Below, in pieces: positions 1 through 5,140 of a stretch of 5,413 bases of DNA. Position 1 is the first letter of the stretch, and every line of letters starts with the position of its first letter. The stretch lies in assembly GCA_910577735.1 (NCBI GenBank), contig CAJTOO010000079.1:1-5413 (forward strand), in the 5' to 3' direction. Origin of the DNA: an uncultured Lachnospiraceae bacterium. GTDB lineage: Bacteria; Bacillota; Clostridia; Lachnospirales; Lachnospiraceae. The position numbers and the translations under genes are program-made. The notes under the pieces are model-generated. The model made no database searches. It was not told the origin of the DNA and saw only the letters and a list, made by a program, of their open reading frames with translations.

Positions 1-1
1 T

Positions 2-562
2 TCCTACCGGTTAGACAAGTGCATGTACGAACCACTGAACATATCACTGGCAAGCTCATTTAACTGCATCCATGCCTATCAGAAGGAAATCAGGCTGATA
101 GAGCAGGCGATTGAGAAATGCATCAACGGGATGAACCCTAACGCCCTGATCATCCTTAGGTCCATACCTGGAATAGGTCCGGTATGGGCATCCGGAATTC
201 TGTCAGAAATAGGCGATATAACAGCGTTTCATTCGTCCGATGCCCTTGCCAAATATGCCGGGCTTTACTGGCCTAAGGGTGATTCCGGGGATTTTACTTC
301 CGAAGACAACCAAATGTCGAAAGCCGGAAATCCCTATCTTCGCTACTATCTTGGTGAAGCGGCAAACAGCGTCAGGAAACACATCCCTGAATATGCTGAT
401 TTCTATGCCAGAAAATATGCTGAGGTAACCAAACATCAGCACAAAAGAGCACTCGCGCTTACATCTCGTAAATTTGTACGACTCGTTTTTGGATTGCTGG
501 TCAAAAACCAACTGTACACCGGCGAAAAGCTGGACACCGAATATAATACCGAGTCGTACTGA
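2..562 (+). CDS. IS110-family transposase, C-terminal part (5' end outside window)
   Basis: The frame is open from the first base, so the gene begins upstream and only about 186 C-terminal residues are seen. IS110-family transposases are RNA-guided recombinases with an N-terminal RuvC-like DEDD domain and a C-terminal Transposase_20 domain carrying a catalytic serine. Only the second domain is visible here. It has the helix-hairpin-helix-like motif IPGIGPVWASGILSEIGD (about 145-200), then AKYAGLYWPKGDSGDF, then MSKAGNPYLRYYLGEAA. By family comparison the serine of MSKAG (codon 317-319) is the likely nucleophile. The reading frame has no internal stop and ends with a basic tail before TGA, so this part looks intact. 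The DEDD half cannot be checked. Family assignment is from motif recognition; the exact element name is not known. Confidence 0.9.
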   Translation, partial: SYRLDKCMYEPLNISLASSFNCIHAYQKEIRLIEQAIEKCINGMNPNALIILRSIPGIGPVWASGILSEIGDITAFHSSDALAKYAGLYWPKGDSGDFTSEDNQMSKAGNPYLRYYLGEAANSVRKHIPEYADFYARKYAEVTKHQHKRALALTSRKFVRLVFGLLVKNQLYTGEKLDTEYNTESY

Positions 563-564
563 CA

Positions 565-590
565 TTCGGTTTTGTGCAAAACATACCGAA
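565..590 (+). other. Hairpin just after the IS110 transposase stop
   Basis: TTCGG (565-569) pairs with CCGAA (586-590), and TTTT (570-573) pairs with AAAA inside it, with an asymmetric bulge near 582-585. It sits 3 nt after the stop codon. No T run follows, so it is not a normal intrinsic terminator. It could protect the mRNA 3' end or be part of the structured non-coding RNA that IS1111-type members encode downstream of the transposase. IS110 proper encodes its bridge RNA upstream, outside this window. Confidence 0.4.
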
Positions 591-649
591 GGTCTGTTAA
601 AGTTACCCTTTTTTCCGAAAAACATATCAAAATCTTTTTCAAAAAGTTC

Positions 650-655
650 TTGACA
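650..655 (+). promoter_or_regulatory. Orphan -35 box (TTGACA) near IS110 right end
   Basis: A perfect consensus TTGACA lies 87 nt after the transposase stop, pointing outward. No matching -10 box lies 16-18 bp downstream; the nearest AT-rich match, near 677-685, is too far. In IS110 elements a right-end -35 and a left-end -10 are known to join into a full promoter across the circle junction and drive the bridge RNA. That role here is an inference. Confidence 0.4.
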
Positions 656-748
656 TATCACCAGAATGCTTTCAACTCTATATTTACTTACCTACCGAAG
701 TGCCGGAAATGCCCACCCTGTTCGGCTATGGTTTATTAAAGAAAACAC

Positions 749-1246
749 CTATAACTGTTCCAGCTTCTCCAAAAACGCCCTATAAAATTCTCCCTCTTTG
801 ATGCGAGCCTGCTGAACCTCTATGCTCCTGGGCGTATATACTCTTGGATGCTCCAAATCGTACAACGCCTCTTTCGTTGCCTGGATTGCAGATTCCACCG
901 TATTTCCAAGGATGTCAAAATTCTCCGTTTCACCCTTAAGCTGTTTATTAAGCCGCTGCACCATTATCTGCGATATGTGGCTCATCATCCCGTTGCCCCG
1001 GATTCCCATGCCATTCGCATTTACTTCTTTCGCCGCATCCATCCACGCATCCTTCACTTCCTGCGGGGCACCCCGTCCGACCATCTCAAAGGCTTTCTCG
1101 TCCTGGTCACCTGCTTTCCCCTGCGCCGCCTTTTCTTCCACCGTTTCCATGAATCCCACCGTTTTGGGCTCCGCACTTCTTCCCGTTTTCCTTGCCGTAT
1201 ATCCTGTCAACGGATATCCCGCTGTACCTATTCCATTTACACTCAT
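749..1246 (-). CDS. Conserved-looking protein of unknown function, 165 aa
   Basis: I do not recognise a named family with certainty. The product starts MSVNGIGTAGYPLTGYTARK and has no signal peptide or membrane segment, so it is probably cytoplasmic. A Gly/Tyr/Thr-rich N-terminus is followed by a charged part rich in E, K and Q. A central block reads GAPQEVKDAWMDAAKEVNAN followed by GMGIRGNGMMSHISQIMVQR, and a helical C-terminus ends FLEKLEQL. An in-frame TTG at 1250-1252 would add two residues, but I prefer the ATG at 1244-1246. GGAGG at 1257-1261 lies 10 nt from the ATG and only 4 nt from the TTG. The gene is last in a minus-strand run of three small genes and is preceded by leader copy 1 (1257-1334). 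No clear intrinsic terminator follows; only a weak CCGAA/TTCGG pairing at 695-725 is seen. Confidence 0.8.
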   Translation of the reverse strand: MSVNGIGTAGYPLTGYTARKTGRSAEPKTVGFMETVEEKAAQGKAGDQDEKAFEMVGRGAPQEVKDAWMDAAKEVNANGMGIRGNGMMSHISQIMVQRLNKQLKGETENFDILGNTVESAIQATKEALYDLEHPRVYTPRSIEVQQARIKEGEFYRAFLEKLEQL

Positions 1247-1256
1247 CTCCAAATGT

Positions 1257-1334
1257 CCTCCATTATTTTCATTATTACGGCCCCTCTGTCGTTCAGAGCC
1301 GCATCTGCTCCCTCATAATAAGTCCGAGCGGTTC
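1257..1334 (-). repeat. Leader repeat, copy 1 (upstream of the 165-aa gene)
   Basis: This is a 78-nt block that recurs at 1656-1734. The segment 1281-1334 matches 1681-1734 with only 5 differences in 54 nt and no gap. The remaining part up to the GGAGG is AT-rich and looser but still alignable. On the minus strand the block contains the hairpin CTCTG-AACGA-CAGAG (1284-1298), then GGGG, then a linker of about 20 nt, then the ribosome binding site. The differences leave the hairpin stem untouched; one falls in its loop. The function is unknown. It may be a shared RNA leader, or a duplicated piece of sequence carried along with gene duplication. Confidence 0.75.
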
Positions 1335-1468
1335 ATTGCCTTATAAATAAATTCCACATAACTTCTCCGGGCAAATTCCATACTGTACCGATTTCCAGTA
1401 TACCGGAATACCGGAGATGTCTGCCCTGCCTTATTCGGCTGTAGATTATTGGGGACATACACCAAATC
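1313..1468 (-). other. Open frame without clear start; possible gene remnant
   Basis: Fifty-one codons are open on the minus strand between a TAG at 1469-1471 and the TGA at 1313-1315. The frame ends MEFARRSYVEFIYKAMNRSDLL. An internal ATG (codon 1379-1377) would give a 22-residue peptide, but no good ribosome binding site precedes it. The composition looks protein-like, suggesting the tail of a lost gene. It overlaps the last codons of the broken membrane gene and runs into leader copy 1. It could equally be chance. Apart from this and the leader repeat I see nothing certain between 1253 and 1445. Confidence 0.25.
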
Positions 1469-1648
1469 CTAAAACGGCAATCCCAATAAAAATATAGAAT
1501 GCCGGCTTAAGTCCATACTGCGACATATTGTGAAATGCAGATAGCTGTCCATCAACATTCCAATCATTAGCCATTGTTCCCGCTAAAAGAACTGCAACAG
1601 ATAGCAGCCCTGATAAAACATTATGGAACCTAAAATCACTTTTTTCAT
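1446..1648 (-). pseudogene. Small two-helix membrane protein, frameshifted near its N-terminus
   Basis: The natural start is the ATG at 1646-1648: GGAGG (1656-1660) lies 7 nt upstream and the product begins MKKVILGSIMF. That frame then meets TAG at 1583-1585 after 21 residues. One frame over, the protein continues LSGLLSVAVLLAGTMANDWN, then a short soluble loop, then LKPAFYIFIGIAVLGFGV, ending TAA at 1446-1448. Adding one T to the TTTT run (plus-strand AAAA at 1615-1618) joins both parts into a 67-residue protein reading MFLSGLLS across the join. It would have two membrane helices, with the N-terminus like a short charged start. An automated caller would choose the ATG at 1653-1655 (69 aa), but that codon touches the GGAGG with no spacing and its first dozen residues look artificial. 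Possible explanations are a true null, slippage-based switching or a sequencing error. The function is unknown. Confidence 0.7.
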
Positions 1649-1655
1649 CAGACAT

Positions 1656-1734
1656 CCTCCATCATTTTTATAATTGCGCTCCCCTCTGTCGATCAGAGCC
1701 ACATCCGCTCCCTCGTAATAAGTTCGAGCGGTTC
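1656..1734 (-). repeat. Leader repeat, copy 2 (upstream of the small membrane gene)
   Basis: This is the partner of the block at 1257-1334. On the minus strand it carries the hairpin CTCTG-ATCGA-CAGAG (1684-1698), followed by GGGG, a 20-nt AT-rich linker and the GGAGG at 1656-1660. The distance from conserved block to ribosome binding site is 20 nt here and 19 nt in copy 1. Immediately outside copy 2 the sequence CCCGGAGGCGAACC also echoes CCCGGAG, which lies a little further upstream in copy 1. This suggests the homology once extended further and was changed by an insertion or deletion. Confidence 0.75.
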
Positions 1735-1747
1735 GCCTCCGGGCAGA

Positions 1748-1779
1748 CCGCAGAGGCAAAGCATTATGCGCCTCTGCGG
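1748..1779 (-). other. Strong hairpin downstream of the 210-aa gene
   Basis: A perfect 10-bp stem (CCGCAGAGGC with GCCTCTGCGG, 1748-1757 and 1770-1779) encloses a 12-nt loop that itself contains GCAT-A-ATGC. It begins 15 nt after the stop of the 210-aa gene. No T run follows on either strand, so it is not a classic intrinsic terminator. It may act as a weak terminator, an RNA processing or stabilising structure between genes, or a small repeat element. The gap 1649-1794 is filled by this hairpin and leader copy 2. Confidence 0.6.
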
Positions 1780-1794
1780 AATAGGGTGTAAAGG

Positions 1795-2427
1795 TTATAT
1801 CTGTATATCCAGTGTGCTTCCCGAAGATGGTGCTTTTATGCCTGCCGCCAGATCAGACTGTATCTGCTGATAGGAAACTGTTCCCTTCGCATTCTCCCCG
1901 TATTCCTTTTTCAGGCGTGCCAGTTCATCATTATAGATGGAAGTGAATACCCTCGCCCTCGCAAATTCCTCCTCCGTGCTGATGGCCTTCCAGTTCCTTG
2001 ATTCGGGATTATAGGATAATGTCTTGTTCCCATTGTTATCCCAAAACATACAGGCCGCATTCACCTTCCCGCCCGTTTTTCTCATACTTGATTCGTAGAT
2101 GGCTTTCCTGTCCGGGGAAACCGTCTCCCCATGCTGCATACACAGCTTTCTGTATGCGGCATCATCCCGCTTCCCGGCGGCAAATTCCTTCTGCGCCAGC
2201 TCCTTGATTGCCGCCTCAAATTCCTCCTCCGACATGGCAGGCTTATCCCGCTTCGTCATGATGTTATCCCAATTCGGCTTTGTGAACTTGATGTCAACCG
2301 GCTTGAACCGCAATGCAAAATTCCCATAATCACACTGTGCCAGCGGATCACTGGAATTTTTCTTATTGCCAAACATCTGCTGTACCATGTTGGCATACTG
2401 TGAATAGTTATCCCTTGTTATCTGCAT
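1795..2427 (-). CDS. Protein of unknown function, 210 aa
   Basis: I do not recognise the family by name. The chosen start is the ATG at 2425-2427, because GGAGG at 2436-2440 is 8 nt upstream; an in-frame TTG at 2440-2442 overlaps that site and is unlikely. The protein begins MQITRDNYSQYANMVQQMFG and has no signal peptide or membrane helix. A conserved-looking segment, DYGNFALRFKPVDIKFTKPN, is followed by a charged helical region (MSEEEFEAAIKELAQKEFAA). Next come a Trp-containing part (ACMFWDNNGNKTLSYNPES), another helix (EEEFARARVFTSIYNDELAR) and a polar Ser/Gly tail. It is rich in Glu/Lys and probably cytoplasmic. It is the first gene of the minus-strand run, with a plausible promoter at 2465-2494 next to the IS1634-type element. 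The hairpin at 1748-1779 follows it. Confidence 0.8.
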   Translation of the reverse strand: MQITRDNYSQYANMVQQMFGNKKNSSDPLAQCDYGNFALRFKPVDIKFTKPNWDNIMTKRDKPAMSEEEFEAAIKELAQKEFAAGKRDDAAYRKLCMQHGETVSPDRKAIYESSMRKTGGKVNAACMFWDNNGNKTLSYNPESRNWKAISTEEEFARARVFTSIYNDELARLKKEYGENAKGTVSYQQIQSDLAAGIKAPSSGSTLDIQI

Positions 2428-2464
2428 ATCGCATACCTCCAATTTGAAGCAATTATTGTTTAAG

Positions 2465-2494
2465 ATATTATTGCATCCTAAAATCCCGTATCAA
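2465..2494 (-). promoter_or_regulatory. Candidate promoter of the 210-aa gene
   Basis: On the minus strand TTGATA (2489-2494) and TAATAT (2465-2470) are separated by 18 bp, close to the sigma-70/SigA consensus. They lie 24 nt upstream of the GGAGG. The -35 box overlaps the repeated aattatacatatgt motif at 2493-2506, at the edge of the neighbouring insertion sequence, so the element may supply it. Confidence 0.5.
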
Positions 2495-2505
2495 TTATAC
2501 ATATG

Positions 2506-4065
2506 TCAGCCGATGTTTAGCCCAAAGAGTTCAATAATCTCTCTCTGAAAAGCTGTTGTCGTTGTGTAGATCGGCTTACGTTTCCCTTCAACAGAAACTA
2601 CCCGCAGGGATTTCATCTCATCTATCACTTCCTGCATATTATGGCTCTTGAACCATCCGGCCTCATTCATGATGTTTTTAATCTGGGAAGAAAGTATCAG
2701 GGCGATATACTGGATAAACAGACGCCCGTCCATTGCTGCTGAGGAATGGATACGTAACCTTTTCATATCAAGGTCATTTTTCAGGTCATCGAAATGCTTT
2801 TCTATTGTATCCTTCATCCGGTATATTTCAAGTGCCTCCACCGGGTCTTTGACATCATTTGTCGCAAGCACAAGCCAGCCGACACTGTTCTTTCTGCAGG
2901 CATCTATTGCTTCCTGATTGTATTCAACCTTCCTGCCCCGCTTAGGAGTCTCCTTGACAGTAAAAAATCTTTCGTAGTCTTTCTGATGCTCTTTTACCGT
3001 ACTCCCTGAGCAGAGTTCCTCATATTCCATCAGGATCCGGTGGCTGAACTTTTTCTCATCCAGCGCCGCTTTGATACTGTCAAAATAAACATGAAGGTAG
3101 CAGCGGTGCCCTTTCCACTTTATGAGTTCTGTGTCCGCATAGAGTTCTTCCCCAAGGACGTTACAGTAATGGCGGTAAGAGACCATTTCATCATTGCGGT
3201 GACGCTCTGCCGCATCCAAAGAAAGGGATGTCGTAAACGGAACGCCAACCAGAAACCGCATATGCCTTCTGTACATAGCATCCACGTTATCCTCGCTGTA
3301 AAACCCCTTATCCATGACCATATGCAACCGTTTCTCGCCAACGAGGTCAAACCTTTTAAGGCTTTCCTCCATCGTGCTGACATCATGGATGCTCCCAGGC
3401 ATAGCCCTGAAGAATAAAGGAAGACGGCTTGTATGTCCGCTGACCATCAGGAGATTGACCTGCGGAAGTTTTTCTTTGTCTCTGTTGTACCCATAGGATA
3501 CAAATTCGTTCATCTCACTATAGGAGGAAACGCTTGTGATGTCCATGCAGTAATACCTGTCACAGCTATTATGTTCCAGCCATGCTGAAAAGAAGCCCTG
3601 GACGAGTTCCGGCGTGATCCGTATCAGCAGTTCACTGATCCGCTGGTCGGCAAGCACCGTCCCATAAGGCGTGACTGCCTGCCGGGACCATTTTTCAGCT
3701 CTGGACAGCGCCTGCCCTTCGCTGACAAGGTAATAGGCGCATGTCAGGATGGCATCCCAGTCATTGGGAAAGGATCTTTTCAGTATATGGCCGAGCCCGA
3801 TATCTGCACATACCTTATCCAAAAGGGAGGATACGCCACAACTGTAAGTGAAGCATTTGGGCGGCTCTTTTTCTGATTTGGTCGTAATATTTTTCTGATT
3901 GCCGCCACGCATGCCATTTGGCTGCACTGTTCCGGTTTCTGGGTCAAGATGCCCAATGCACTTACGTTTTGATTTTGGTTTTTTTGACTTTTTATCCCAG
4001 TATGAGACGTTTTCATAAACGTATGTGGTGCCATTCTTGTGTTTTAGATAGACCAGAGATGCCAT
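2506..4065 (-). CDS. IS1634-family DDE transposase, 519 aa
   Basis: This is a cut-and-paste transposase of the IS4 superfamily (DDE_Tnp_1 fold) that moves the surrounding element. The N-terminus (residues 1-40) has the family look MASLVYLKHKNGTTYVYEN with a Lys-rich basic patch. The likely catalytic residues are D175 in YYCMDITSVSSY, D252 in HMVMDKGFYSEDN and E422 in YRMKDTIEKHFDDLKNDLDM. The last of these also carries the Y-(2)-R-(3)-E-(6)-K signature of this superfamily: Y415, R416 or nearby, E422 and K429. The basic segment PKRGRKVEYN lies between D252 and E422. The length matches family members of about 500-560 aa, and no stop or frameshift interrupts it, so it is probably active. The start ATG has AGGAGGG at 4073-4079 in good position. 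Family assignment is by motif; the element name is not known. Confidence 0.9.
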   Translation of the reverse strand: MASLVYLKHKNGTTYVYENVSYWDKKSKKPKSKRKCIGHLDPETGTVQPNGMRGGNQKNITTKSEKEPPKCFTYSCGVSSLLDKVCADIGLGHILKRSFPNDWDAILTCAYYLVSEGQALSRAEKWSRQAVTPYGTVLADQRISELLIRITPELVQGFFSAWLEHNSCDRYYCMDITSVSSYSEMNEFVSYGYNRDKEKLPQVNLLMVSGHTSRLPLFFRAMPGSIHDVSTMEESLKRFDLVGEKRLHMVMDKGFYSEDNVDAMYRRHMRFLVGVPFTTSLSLDAAERHRNDEMVSYRHYCNVLGEELYADTELIKWKGHRCYLHVYFDSIKAALDEKKFSHRILMEYEELCSGSTVKEHQKDYERFFTVKETPKRGRKVEYNQEAIDACRKNSVGWLVLATNDVKDPVEALEIYRMKDTIEKHFDDLKNDLDMKRLRIHSSAAMDGRLFIQYIALILSSQIKNIMNEAGWFKSHNMQEVIDEMKSLRVVSVEGKRKPIYTTTTAFQREIIELFGLNIG

Positions 4066-4079
4066 GCTGATTCCCTCCT

Positions 4080-4125
4080 ACATATGTATAATTCCCTGCT
4101 TTTAGTATACCATTTATACATATGT
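4080..4125. repeat. 12-bp inverted repeat around the transposase -10 box
   Basis: ACATATGTATAA (4080-4091) and TTATACATATGT (4114-4125) are perfect inverted copies with 22 nt between them. The same motif occurs a third time at 2495-2506, overlapping the transposase stop codon. One arm lies in the promoter spacer and the other just ahead of the ribosome binding site. This arrangement would suit a transposase or repressor binding site, or an RNA hairpin limiting translation. Confidence 0.65.
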
Positions 4126-4132
4126 TTGTAAA
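4104..4132 (-). promoter_or_regulatory. Promoter of the IS1634-type transposase
   Basis: On the minus strand TTTACA (4127-4132) and TATACT (4104-4109) are separated by exactly 17 bp. This gives an mRNA with a short leader before the AGGAGGG at 4073-4079 and the ATG at 4065. It is the best promoter match in the window. Confidence 0.65.
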
Positions 4133-4205
4133 GAAAAACATTGGCTAAACACCGATTTTATAAGGGATTTGGGGAATAAGCTTAAAACCTATGTATAACA
4201 ATTTC

Positions 4206-4210
4206 GGGAG
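4206..4210 (+). promoter_or_regulatory. Ribosome binding site of the ABC ATPase gene
   Basis: GGGAG lies 6 nt upstream of the ATG at 4217 and fixes this start. The region 4133-4205 upstream shows no convincing plus-strand promoter. TATAAC at 4194-4199 is too close to the ribosome binding site and has no well-spaced -35. Confidence 0.6.
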
Positions 4211-4216
4211 ATTAGG

Positions 4217-5140
4217 ATGAATGATTTGGTAATTAAAACAGAGAATTTAACAAAGAATTATGGAGAACAGAAAGCTGTCAAGTCCGTAAACCTGCACGTG
4301 AAAAAGGGGCATATCTATGGGCTGCTCGGACGTAACGGAGCAGGAAAGACAACGATTATGAAAATAATTTTAGGATTGACTTCTATTACATCTGGAGAAG
4401 TGCAGGTGTTTGGGAAAAACATCAAAGGACAGGAAAAAAGGGTATACCCCCGTATTGGTGCAATCATTGAAACGCCGGGATTTTATCCGAATCTGACTGG
4501 AACGGAAAATCTGGAGATTTTTGCAAAGTTGCGTGGCACATCCCGCCCAGATGCTGTAAAAAATGCGTTAGATGTCGTAGGGCTGCCCTATCGGGATAAA
4601 AAGCTGTTTAGCAAGTACTCTCTTGGCATGAAGCAACGGCTTGGAATTGCAAATGCTATCATGCATGACCCCGAACTGTTGATTCTTGACGAACCGATAA
4701 ATGGTCTTGACCCGATTGGCATAGCGGAAATCAGAAAATTTTTGCGGGATTTAAGCAAAGAACGGGGGAAAACTATCTTGATTTCCAGTCATATCCTGTC
4801 AGAGATTGACCTGCTTGCAGATGATATAGGAATCATTCACGAAGGAAACCTGCTGGAAGAAAGCAGCATGGACGAATTGAGAAAGAAAAACCAGAAATAT
4901 GTTTTATTCCGTGTATCATCTACAGTAACCGCGGCTCGGATTCTGGAGCAGAAATGCGGCGGAGTAAATTATCTTATTGAAGATGATAATGTTATGCGGG
5001 TTTATGATACGGATATTGATTTAAGCAGGATAAATCAAGAGTTTATCACGAATAACATTGGTGTTTATGAAAGCAGGGTTTGTGATGAAAGTCTTGAGGA
5101 TTATTTTAAAGAAATTACGGGAGGTGTTGGCATTGCTTAA
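4217..5140 (+). CDS. ABC transporter ATP-binding protein, BcrA/LanF (peptide antibiotic immunity) type
   Basis: This ATPase energises an exporter that removes membrane-active peptides such as bacitracin or lantibiotics from the membrane. The motifs are in order. Walker A is GRNGAGKT (residues 38-45). The Q-loop region reads GAIIETPGFYPNLTGTENL, with glutamate (E85) in place of the usual glutamine. The signature is YSLGMKQRLGIA (about 134-145), with SLGMK instead of LSGGQ. Walker B is LLILDEP (154-160), the D-loop GLDP (163-166) and the switch histidine H192 in ISSHILSEID. The glutamate in the Q-loop is the E-loop described for LanF proteins of lantibiotic immunity, which supports this subtype. 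The roughly 90-residue C-terminal extension and total length of 307 aa are also normal for BcrA/LanF. The permease gene follows with overlapping translation. No biosynthesis gene is visible, so a stand-alone resistance role is possible. The substrate cannot be read from sequence. Confidence 0.92.
   Translation: MNDLVIKTENLTKNYGEQKAVKSVNLHVKKGHIYGLLGRNGAGKTTIMKIILGLTSITSGEVQVFGKNIKGQEKRVYPRIGAIIETPGFYPNLTGTENLEIFAKLRGTSRPDAVKNALDVVGLPYRDKKLFSKYSLGMKQRLGIANAIMHDPELLILDEPINGLDPIGIAEIRKFLRDLSKERGKTILISSHILSEIDLLADDIGIIHEGNLLEESSMDELRKKNQKYVLFRVSSTVTAARILEQKCGGVNYLIEDDNVMRVYDTDIDLSRINQEFITNNIGVYESRVCDESLEDYFKEITGGVGIA

Larger units (their letters stand above)
1..672 (+). mobile_element. IS110-family element, right-hand portion
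   Basis: This entry covers the transposase remnant plus the short non-coding region after its stop. IS110 elements usually lack clear inverted repeats and target duplications, so the right boundary cannot be fixed by eye. I place it loosely just beyond the TTGACA at 650-655, because in this family the right end commonly carries a -35 box that is used once the element circularises. The true end could lie anywhere from about 656 to 735. The stretch 563-748 otherwise contains no gene. It has an imperfect hairpin at 565-590 and two copies of acatatca (622-629 and 653-660). Confidence 0.45.
2479..4160 (-). mobile_element. IS1634-type insertion sequence (ends approximate)
   Basis: The element holds one full-length transposase on the minus strand with its own promoter. 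The ends are not settled. Weak outer inverted repeats TAAAATC (2479-2485) and GATTTTA (4154-4160) suggest the span given. A stronger 14-bp inverted match, AATTATACATATGT (2493-2506) and its complement (4080-4093), is one alternative. A near-match, CCGATGTTTAGCC (2510-2522) against GGCTAAACACCGA (4143-4155), is another. I found no convincing target-site duplication for any pair, so the coordinates are a working estimate of about 1.6-1.7 kb. Confidence 0.5.

Noticed and set aside
565..590. Intrinsic terminator after the IS110 transposase
   Set aside because: The hairpin has no T run after it and contains an asymmetric bulge.
203..661. Minus-strand open frame of 152 codons across the IS110 transposase
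   Set aside because: It lies opposite a clear transposase domain, extends into the non-coding right end and has no recognisable protein features.
1296..1319. Leader peptide MREQMRL in leader copy 1 (minus strand)
   Set aside because: Its ATG is ACG in copy 2 and no ribosome binding site precedes it, so it is not conserved.
822..1346. Two long plus-strand open frames opposite the 165-aa gene
   Set aside because: They have biased Cys/Pro/Ser/Arg content typical of antisense frames, and no ribosome binding site; the minus-strand gene has a good one.
1653..1655. ATG as start of a 69-aa membrane protein
   Set aside because: It directly abuts the GGAGG. The ATG at 1646-1648 has ideal spacing and a natural MKKVILGSIMF start, so the frameshift explanation fits better.
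1998..2403. Plus-strand open frames opposite the 210-aa gene
   Set aside because: They are overlapping shadows in different frames, without ribosome binding sites or protein-like composition.
2648..3496. Plus-strand open frames inside the IS1634-type transposase
   Set aside because: The transposase reading frame with its catalytic motifs explains this DNA; the others are antisense shadows.
2479..4160. Target-site duplication for the IS1634-type element
   Set aside because: None of the three candidate end pairs is flanked by a matching short direct repeat that I could support.
4169..4199. Plus-strand promoter for the ABC genes (TTGGGG with TATGTA or TATAAC)
   Set aside because: The spacers are 15 or 19 bp and the -10 sits almost on the ribosome binding site; not convincing.
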